From the NCBI GenBank assembly GCA_905220665.1, contig CAJNAR010000041.1, positions 1 to 64,000 on the forward strand: a stretch of 64,000 nucleotides of DNA, read 5' to 3'. The notes beneath the pieces are model-generated. The model worked only from the letters and a program-made list of their open reading frames with translations. It made no database searches and was not told where the DNA came from. A program made the position numbers and the translations under genes. Shown one piece after another: positions 62,883 to 64,000 of the stretch; position 1 is the first letter of the stretch, and each line of letters begins with the position of its first letter. This DNA comes from Albugo candida. Lineage: Eukaryota; Oomycota; Peronosporomycetes; Albuginales; Albuginaceae.

Positions 62883-63733
62883 TTGTCCAACCGATCTCAC
62901 TCCCGCAGACATCCGCGAATACTTCTCCATATTACTGAGATAGAAATCTACAGAGCGGAAAAATGGCTAGCGCGGTATCATCAAAGCTTACGTAGAGCCC
63001 CTCCACATACACGTGCTCCAAGACATGAACGAATTCATGGTCATCCTTCACAACACGATCTTTTATCTAAAAGTTACTTGCAGCAACCATGCGAACAAGA
63101 CACTTCCTCGTACCAATCAATGCCCTTTTACAACATTTCCGATGTGTCTCGCACCGTATATGCAATGTAGCGAAGCGAGAAGATATAGCTTGATCAGATC
63201 CAGAAACAACTTTCGAGCGCCTCCATTGGAAGGGCTGCCCGTATCAGTTTATTGCAACCATGTTGTACCAACTGAGCTTTATTTATCAAACTTTTGGCGA
63301 TAGAAGCGGCGAGTTGGAGACTATTTCGCTACCTCTGGTTGCAAAACTGCTATTTCTCTTTCGTTTACATGTCGAAAATCAAACACAGCGTACAGACTCC
63401 TTCAATCACGTGGGTCCAAACCATTTCGTATTTGGCGATTAGATTTATGGTTGCGATTACATGTACCCTGTGACAGTGTGAGCGTATAGCATCGAAACTG
63501 GATTTAAACAACAGGATGCTGAGCAAAGTCCTTTGGGACGATCAGCGAGCGATGCGGCTGTTAGAATATCGCCAGTCACCGTAAAAGTTTGCCCGTGCTA
63601 CACTTCTTGGGATGTGCAGGCCGGCCGGCTGATTCGCCTCTGTCACTTGCATCTTATCAGCGATTGGGATGGTGGCGTGGTGAAGAGTCTCCTCATTGAG
63701 GTCTTACATGATCGTAAAGAAAGCAGGCATTAG
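62883..63733 (+). pseudogene. Membrane-protein gene copy, block B', broken
   Basis: Plus-strand segments match the A' gene at 49858-50409: LLSKSYLQQPCEQ (62883 frame, near 63060) parallels HISKRHLPQLFEQ, and ETISLPLVAKLLFLF (near 63320) parallels QTIPLVLIAILLVL. The 63533-63733 frame matches the end of the block-B gene at DNA level (cacttgcatcttatcagcga). Several frame changes and stops separate them. It is convergent with the pepsin-like copy ending at 63943. Confidence 0.5.
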
Positions 63734-63942
63734 CATTCGCTTGCCAAACTCTACTGTGCCGGGGGAGGACGGGGTATATCACAAGTAGCTTTTCCAATGC
63801 GGAGAATAACATCTTGGGAATCAATCGTTTAATGAAAAGTGTGTAGTAATCTCACATGATAACTGGTCGCTACGTTTCTCCCGTGAAGATTTTCCATACA
63901 CGGAAGACATCGCGATGAAAGAAAAGAACCATGTCAAAGTTA

Positions 63943-64000
63943 TTACTTCTTAAGATTGACAACGCGGTACGTAGCATCATCGCCCGTGTTATCTATGATA
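63943..64000 (-). CDS. C-terminus of a fourth pepsin-like copy, cut by window edge
   Basis: On minus the last 18 codons read IIDNTGDDATYRVVNLKK then TAA at 63943-63945, matching ILIENTGEDLIYRF near the end of the intact gene. The rest lies beyond the window, so whether this copy is intact cannot be said. Confidence 0.65.
   Translation of the reverse strand, partial: IIDNTGDDATYRVVNLKK

Larger units (their letters stand above)
61830..64000 (-). repeat. Block B': diverged fourth copy, right-arm orientation
   Basis: Colinear with 47.4-51.0 kb but shortened. 61931-61990 matches 47485-47550 (rcgaygtatggct). 62490-62640 matches 47750-47880 (gacgatgat.agcgatgatcac). 63060-63095 matches 49930-49965 (ctaaaag..acttgc.gcaac). 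63310-63480 matches 50330-50480. 63720-63830 matches 50650-50750. 63970-63995 matches the 3' end of the pepsin-like gene near 50900. The window ends inside this copy. Identity is far below that of the A/A' pair. Confidence 0.8.

Noticed and set aside
1..64000. tRNA or rRNA genes
   Set aside because: No cloverleaf with TTC-A/C-rich arm motifs or rRNA signature was recognised on reading either strand; a covariance-model search would be decisive.

Overview
This is eukaryotic nuclear DNA with moderate AT bias. The evidence is genes split by many very short introns (46-66 nt, GT-AG, one GC-AG), spliced models encoding an RCC1-type propeller and a RAMP4/SERP1 membrane protein, a decayed LINE reverse transcriptase, and a satellite array. 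Compact introns plus an amplified, rearranged accessory region would suit an oomycete such as an Albugo-like white rust, but that assignment is inference. No bacterial or phage hallmarks are visible. Because of the introns, most open frames here are single exons or shadows; many apparent ORF starts are TTG or GTG and not real initiators.

Layout. (1) 1-15690: about 30 tandem copies of a ~522 bp satellite with higher-order structure. It ends in a flipped, diverged half unit (15690-15960) that abuts, and apparently truncates, the next block. (2) 16005-28815 and 38786-51600: two arms of a large inverted repeat around a ~10 kb unique loop (28816-38785). Matching features keep the coordinate sum 67603 from about 17.7 to 28.1 kb, so more than 10 kb has no net indel and the recorded frames are nearly all identical; both arm ends are clearly more diverged. 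(3) A second inversion axis lies at about 52.37 kb. To its right, 52390-56550 is a shortened, diverged copy of the left arm. After a loop holding a dead LINE (57.8-60.3 kb), 61.8-64.0 kb is a diverged copy in right-arm orientation. The window is therefore a chain of four homologous blocks in alternating orientation: A > loop < A' | B > loop < B'.

Gene content. Each block carries, or carried, a gene for a pepsin-fold protein in which both catalytic Asp positions remain but the DTG motifs are lost. It lies tail-to-tail with a small membrane-protein gene. Only the block-B pair (52793-53893 and 54092-54679) is fully open; the A, A' and B' pairs are broken or cut by the window edge. The arms also carry two intact, apparently identical copies of a seven-exon RCC1-repeat gene. 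Each is divergent, across a ~79 bp gap, from a six-exon gene for an unrecognised two-helix membrane protein. Further multi-exon genes in the arms could be seen but not fully modelled. The loop of the large palindrome holds single-copy genes, including a three-exon RAMP4/SERP1 gene whose first intron directly follows the start codon.

Most notable: a palindromic segmental amplification beside a satellite array, showing signs of arm-to-arm gene conversion and carrying a family of apparently non-catalytic aspartic-protease-like proteins paired with a membrane protein.
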